Positions 6,094 to 6,119 of a DNA stretch of 6,119 nucleotides are shown here, piece by piece. A program made the position numbers and the translations under genes. Positions within the stretch are counted from its first letter, which is position 1. Each line of letters begins with the position of its first letter. The notes under the pieces are model-generated. The model saw only the letters and a list, made by a program, of their open reading frames with translations. It was not told the DNA's origin and did no database searches. Source of the stretch: Verrucomicrobiota bacterium (lineage in GTDB: Bacteria; Verrucomicrobiota; Verrucomicrobiia; Verrucomicrobiales; Akkermansiaceae); assembly GCA_008932955.1 (NCBI GenBank), contig WBXE01000144.1, positions 1 through 6,119 of the forward strand, written 5' to 3'.

Positions 6094-6117
6094 GGAGCGC
6101 CGGCTTGAGCCGGCATG
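6094..6117 (+). repeat. GGAG-headed palindrome, copy D (REP-like)
   Basis: GGAG at 6094-6097, then C, arm GCCGGCT (6099-6105), loop TG and arm AGCCGGC (6108-6114), followed by ATG. It differs from copy C in one loop base and one base just outside the stem, which removes the outermost pair. It lies upstream of the permease; the next gene on the right is outside the window, so its relation to a gene end cannot be judged. Confidence 0.82.
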
Positions 6118-6119
6118 CC

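Noticed and set aside
5928..6116. Minus-strand 62-codon open frame starting MPAQAGAP
   Set aside because: It begins inside the palindromic repeat and overlaps the permease start; the amino-acid run is simply the translated repeat.

Overview
The window is GC-rich, densely coding bacterial DNA holding five complete protein genes on alternating strands (-, +, -, +, -). This gives two divergent start-to-start pairs and two convergent end-to-end junctions, so no two genes here can share an operon. No gene has a clear, well-spaced Shine-Dalgarno sequence. The gene types (an M23 peptidase with a signal anchor, a 3D-domain lipoprotein, an RlmM-like methyltransferase, an HI0933-type flavoprotein and a CAT-type permease), together with abundant intergenic palindromes, suggest a Gram-negative-type bacterium. 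My best guess is Verrucomicrobiota, from general familiarity with such proteins and repeats; nothing in the window proves it.

Layout. Bases 1-156 are a repeat-rich spacer: three perfect 27-bp tandem hairpin units, then a single GTAG-headed palindrome, with a possible partial gene at the extreme left edge. Next come a membrane-anchored M23/LytM-type peptidoglycan endopeptidase (173-928, minus), a 189-bp divergent spacer, and a 3D-domain lipoprotein (1118-1780, plus). A short convergent spacer follows, then an RlmM-like ribose 2'-O-methyltransferase (1878-2954, minus). Its best ATG overlaps the ATG of the divergent HI0933/BaiN-like flavoprotein (2953-4206, plus) within one CATG. A 240-bp convergent spacer (4207-4446) with three palindromes leads to an APC/CAT-family amino acid permease (4447-5931, minus). 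The last 188 bases are its upstream region and end in another palindrome.

How the parts relate. The M23 peptidase and the 3D-domain lipoprotein are divergent neighbours, and both are predicted to act on or near peptidoglycan in the periplasm. The other three genes (rRNA modification, flavin oxidoreductase, amino acid uptake) look like unrelated housekeeping or accessory functions.

The most notable non-coding feature is a set of six REP-like elements in two classes. One class has GTAG followed by a stem (two copies, 28 of 29 bases identical, each at the 3' end of a gene and in the same orientation as that gene). The other has GGAG followed by a stem (two single copies plus the three tandem units, with different stem sequences on the same scaffold). 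A GTAG or GGAG head in front of a GC-rich palindrome is what is known of REP elements moved by RAYT (REP-associated tyrosine) transposases. No such transposase lies in the window. I found no convincing new enzymatic or defence system; the repeat system is the best candidate for follow-up.
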